Shown here in pieces: positions 61,243 to 64,000 of a stretch of 64,000 nt of DNA. Under the pieces are notes generated by a model. The model saw only the letters and a list, made by a program, of their open reading frames with translations. It ran no database searches and was not told the DNA's origin. The number at the start of each line of letters is the position of its first letter. The first letter of the stretch is position 1. Source of the DNA: an uncultured Caryophanales bacterium (lineage in GTDB: Bacteria > Bacillota_I > Bacilli_A > RFN20 > CAG-288); contig CAJMBK010000008.1 of the NCBI GenBank assembly GCA_905211645.1, positions 11,519 to 75,518 of the forward strand. The letters are read 5' to 3'. The position numbers were made by a program, and so were the translations under genes.

Positions 61243-62064
61243 ATGACTTACGAAGCATTCTTATACAAAATCAGAGGCAAAAAATATTCGGATATCCTTC
61301 TTGATTTAATAACTATCGGTATTAAAGCAAAAGACGAAGTTTTAAAGTATTATCATGACGGTTTTAAAGTTGAAACTAAGTCTGATAAATCTCCTGTAAC
61401 TTCGGCTGATTTAGCAAGTAACAAAATTATCTGTGAATATCTTAAAAATAAATATCCATCCTATGCAATCCTTTCTGAAGAAAGTACTGACGATCTAAAG
61501 AGGTTGGAAAATGATAGAGTATTTATAATCGATCCAATCGATGGAACCGCTGATTTTGTTGATAAAGATGATGAATTTTCAATCAATCTTGCTTTTGCTG
61601 TTAAAGGTGAAATTAAAGTTGGTGTCATCATTATCCCAGCATTGAATTACTGCTATTTTTCATATGGCCATAATCCATCTTATTTCTATGATTTGAACGA
61701 AAATTTAATCAAAGTCATCCACGTATCAGAAAAAACAGATAACTTAACTGTTCTCACATCAAGAAAACATGAAGTTGATTTAAATGTAATTAAACCTATC
61801 AAGCATCTAGTTAAAGATATTAAACCATGTGGTTCCTCTTACAAAGGATGTTTAATTGCACAAGGCGATGCTGATATGTACTTCAATCATTCCCAAAATA
61901 CAAAAGAATGGGATGTTGCTCCAATCGATATTATTGTTACAAACGCTGGTGGTGTCTTTTTAACCCTCAATAAAATGGAAAAATTTATTTACAATAAAAA
62001 AGATCCATACAACAGAGATGGTTTTCTCTGTATGAATAGATCTGATTATTACATTAAGAAATAA
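61243..62064 (+). CDS. cysQ: inositol monophosphatase-family phosphatase, CysQ-like
   Basis: A Mg2+-dependent phosphatase of 273 residues. Metal ligands are E79/E80 in SEES, DPIDGTADF (97-105) and WDVAP. CysQ removes the 3' phosphate from pAp; SuhB-type members act on inositol phosphate. The neighbouring NrnA also acts on pAp, which supports CysQ, but sequence alone does not settle the substrate. GGAGG precedes the ATG. Confidence 0.82.
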   Translation: MTYEAFLYKIRGKKYSDILLDLITIGIKAKDEVLKYYHDGFKVETKSDKSPVTSADLASNKIICEYLKNKYPSYAILSEESTDDLKRLENDRVFIIDPIDGTADFVDKDDEFSINLAFAVKGEIKVGVIIIPALNYCYFSYGHNPSYFYDLNENLIKVIHVSEKTDNLTVLTSRKHEVDLNVIKPIKHLVKDIKPCGSSYKGCLIAQGDADMYFNHSQNTKEWDVAPIDIIVTNAGGVFLTLNKMEKFIYNKKDPYNRDGFLCMNRSDYYIKK

Positions 62065-62065
62065 A

Positions 62066-63568
62066 TTACTGATTATTCAATGGTTCTACTTCTTCAAGTG
62101 GAACCATATTTTTATTGGAAAGATTCTTTGTTAAGTCTTTCTTCTTCCAGACACCAGATTTCAATCTGATTTGGAAAATGATACCACGGAAGTTTTCATC
62201 CAAAGTGTTAGCAATGACAACACCGATAACACCTAATTTCAAAACAGAACCGAATAAATATGTTCCAAAAACTGCAAATAACCAACAGGAAACAATTGCA
62301 GAAAGAACTGGAACAAAGATATCACCAGTAGTTTGTAATCCTTTAACCAAGATTAAGTTTCTTGCTCTTCCTTGTTCGAGAACAATGTTAATTGACATCA
62401 TGATGAGACAGCAAACTGGAATAGCAAGTTGTGTCTTGTAAATTGTAGCAGTATCTCCAGCTTTGATATTCTCTCTAAGTAAGTAGCTGAATAATGGGTA
62501 GGAGATTGATAACATAATGACTGACATAATAAATGAAACTATGCACGCCATCTTAACTGAATCTTTCATCAGAATTTCGGCTTTATCTTTCTCATTAGCA
62601 CCGATTAAATTACCTTCAACAATTTGCATTGCCTGACTTAAACCTGATGCGAATAAATAGATAACTGATGTGACTGATGAGAAATAACCTCTGATATTAC
62701 CACTAATTTGGTTGTCAAAGAAGGTCTTGTTGATGATGATTAAAATAACTAATTGGGCAACGTTATAACTAAGAGTTTCACCAGCAGATGGTAAACCAAC
62801 TGATAAAATCTTAGAAAAGAATTTCAGATTACCTTTTTTAAAAACATTGAATAAAGATAATGAAACATGAACATATTTGATGTACATGATGACAATGACA
62901 ATCAAACCTACGATTCTAGAAATTGAAGAAGATAATGCGACGGAAATAATACCAGCAGTACCAGTAGTTTCTTGATGTGTAATTAAATAAATACCAATTG
63001 CGTTACCACCAACATTTAAAATGTTCATAATAAGTGAAACTGCTGATGGCATAATCATCTTCTTATTTGCTCTTAAAAATGCTGAGAAAGTTGTTATTAA
63101 TCCTTGTAAGAAAACCCAACTTCCAGTGTATTGCATATACGCAATTGCTTTTTCCATAACAACTTCACCGTTGTCAAGATCTCTAACACCAATTGCAGTG
63201 TACAAAGGCTCAGCACAAAAGAATAAAATAGCTGAGAAGATGAGTGAAATAAGTAAGCATGTATAGAAACTAATAGCATAAACTTTCTTACTTGCTTCTA
63301 AATCTTTTTTACCATTAAGTTGTGAAATTAAAATTACTGATGCGGTTGTAAGTACTTGGAAAGAAACATTAACAACCATAGTAATTTGGTTAGTTTGCAA
63401 AATAGCAGAAACTGCATCTTGGTCGTAAGACATCTGAAATGAATCAACATAACCAATAATTAATCCTAAGATTAGTTCAAAGAAAATTGGTAATGCTAAG
63501 ATCAAGATGTCTTTATTTCTAAAAAATAATGACTTCTGAAATTTTTCAGATTTAAATATGTTTGACAT
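62066..63568 (-). CDS. MATE family efflux protein
   Basis: A 500-residue multidrug and toxin extrusion exporter with about 12 membrane helices in two homologous halves. QTNQITMVVNVSFQVLTTASVILISQLNGKKD is the usual first-helix region, with an SQ-x-NG-type turn. Length is typical. The substrate is unknown; sodium or proton coupling is not resolved. The start codon shares a base with the stop of the NifU-like gene, so they are coupled. Confidence 0.9.
   Translation of the reverse strand: MSNIFKSEKFQKSLFFRNKDILILALPIFFELILGLIIGYVDSFQMSYDQDAVSAILQTNQITMVVNVSFQVLTTASVILISQLNGKKDLEASKKVYAISFYTCLLISLIFSAILFFCAEPLYTAIGVRDLDNGEVVMEKAIAYMQYTGSWVFLQGLITTFSAFLRANKKMIMPSAVSLIMNILNVGGNAIGIYLITHQETTGTAGIISVALSSSISRIVGLIVIVIMYIKYVHVSLSLFNVFKKGNLKFFSKILSVGLPSAGETLSYNVAQLVILIIINKTFFDNQISGNIRGYFSSVTSVIYLFASGLSQAMQIVEGNLIGANEKDKAEILMKDSVKMACIVSFIMSVIMLSISYPLFSYLLRENIKAGDTATIYKTQLAIPVCCLIMMSINIVLEQGRARNLILVKGLQTTGDIFVPVLSAIVSCWLFAVFGTYLFGSVLKLGVIGVVIANTLDENFRGIIFQIRLKSGVWKKKDLTKNLSNKNMVPLEEVEPLNNQ
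62080..62114 (+). terminator. terminator of the nrnA-cysQ transcript, inside the MATE coding region
   Basis: ATGGTTCTACTT and AAGTGGAACCAT form a 12-bp stem (one wobble) with a CTTC loop, followed by ATTTTTATT. It is 15 bases after the cysQ-like stop, within the 3' end of the convergent MATE gene. Confidence 0.8.
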
Positions 63569-63855
63569 TAGAATAACCTAAAATCTCCTTGCTTAACTTC
63601 ATTACCATCTTCATCAACGAGCTTAACTCCGCTGACACCAGGGACTTCTTCACATAAGACGACTTCGACACCTTGAGAAATATCATCACCTGCTAAAGCA
63701 CATCCGTTACATGCACCTAACATTGTGACGTAAACTATGCCTGTTTTTTCGTCGTAACTATGGAATTTAATATCGCCTCCATCTCTTCTTAAAAATGGGC
63801 GCATCTTATCTAAAACTTCTTCAATTTGTTCAATAATTGTATCCGCTTGCTCCAT
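63568..63855 (-). CDS. NifU-like Fe-S scaffold protein (NifU C-terminal domain)
   Basis: A 95-residue Nfu-type protein that holds or delivers Fe-S clusters. The start (IEEVLDKMRPFLRRDGGDI) and GACNGCALAG (C49 and C52) match the family. It could serve the Rnf complex or RlmN. It overlaps the MATE gene by one base. The last 145 bases of the window (63856-64000) hold only AT-rich spacer; TATAAT on the minus strand may be its promoter. Confidence 0.9.
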   Translation of the reverse strand: MEQADTIIEQIEEVLDKMRPFLRRDGGDIKFHSYDEKTGIVYVTMLGACNGCALAGDDISQGVEVVLCEEVPGVSGVKLVDEDGNEVKQGDFRLF

Positions 63856-64000
63856 ATCAATACCTCTAAAACATTTTCATATTATAGAATATTTAATTTT
63901 TAATGGATGAAATATTTTTATATATTTTCATGAAAAAACTGCTACGGTTAAATTTCAAAGTTAGCGCAATAAAATAACACATAAAATAGATTTTCTGTGC

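Noticed and set aside
1..64000. TGA read as tryptophan (Mollicutes code)
   Set aside because: Conserved tryptophans are encoded by TGG and all genes are full length under the standard code. No gene gains a needed extension by reading through TGA.
1..64000. CRISPR arrays, insertion sequences and prophage genes
   Set aside because: No regularly spaced direct repeats, transposase or integrase genes, or phage structural genes were seen.

Overview
The window reads as a chromosomal segment from a low-GC Gram-positive bacterium (Bacillota, class Bacilli), probably a reduced, anaerobic lineage near the Erysipelotrichia or Mollicutes. The evidence is AT-rich sequence, strong AGGAGG-type ribosome binding sites, Bacillus-like gene blocks (gmk-priA-rsmB-rlmN-prpC-prkC-rsgA-rpe-rpmB; ylbF-rsmD-coaD; def-rnjA), an Rnf complex instead of respiratory enzymes, and several catalytically worn housekeeping proteins. 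The standard code fits every gene, but none of the 65 complete genes ends in TGA (59 TAA, 6 TAG) and none contains TGA in frame. The codon looks unused.

Layout. 1-3.5 kb: a polyamine module on the minus strand (metK, arginine decarboxylase, agmatinase cut by the window edge). 3.5-11.7 kb: an Rnf electron-transport operon in the order rnfC-D-G-E-A, a small Cys-rich membrane protein, a truncated rnfB, a NusG-II protein, a Gx-type transporter and a TSCPD protein. RnfD and RnfG carry three copies of an extra FMN-bind-like domain. 11.8-17 kb: central metabolism and isoprenoids (pduL, choline-kinase-like protein, transaldolase-like protein, ispD, pgi). 17.2-17.7 kb: five tRNA genes with their own promoter and terminator. 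17.8-25 kb: ABC-F protein, gpmA, glf, pdp, an unknown protein, and rplM-rpsI behind a structured leader. 25-30.2 kb: spx, pgsA, a large unknown membrane protein and a copper pump with its chaperone. 30.3-33 kb: a NERD-like protein, deoD, a mini SPFH protein and cdaA.

33-37.4 kb: two tRNAs, an RNA m5C methyltransferase, a hydrolase, a GH32-like protein without catalytic residues, and rpmB with a metal-binding tail. 37.4-49 kb: the Bacillus-like gmk-to-rpe block, in which PriA and RsmB have lost their catalytic motifs, with the divergent ribosome-quality-control gene rqcH. 49-52 kb: a tRNA, two membrane-attached thioredoxin-fold proteins, and coaD-rsmD-ylbF. 52-57 kb: def-rnjA-maf, an EIIB-like protein without the phospho-cysteine, nadK and a CYTH protein. 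57.2-62 kb: an M-box (Mg2+) riboswitch controlling an MgtA-type pump, probably by hiding its ribosome binding site, followed by two pAp/oligonucleotide phosphatases. 62-64 kb: a MATE exporter and a NifU-like scaffold.

The most unusual features are the remodelled Rnf complex, the run of pseudoenzymes kept in conserved operon slots, and the absence of TGA as a stop.
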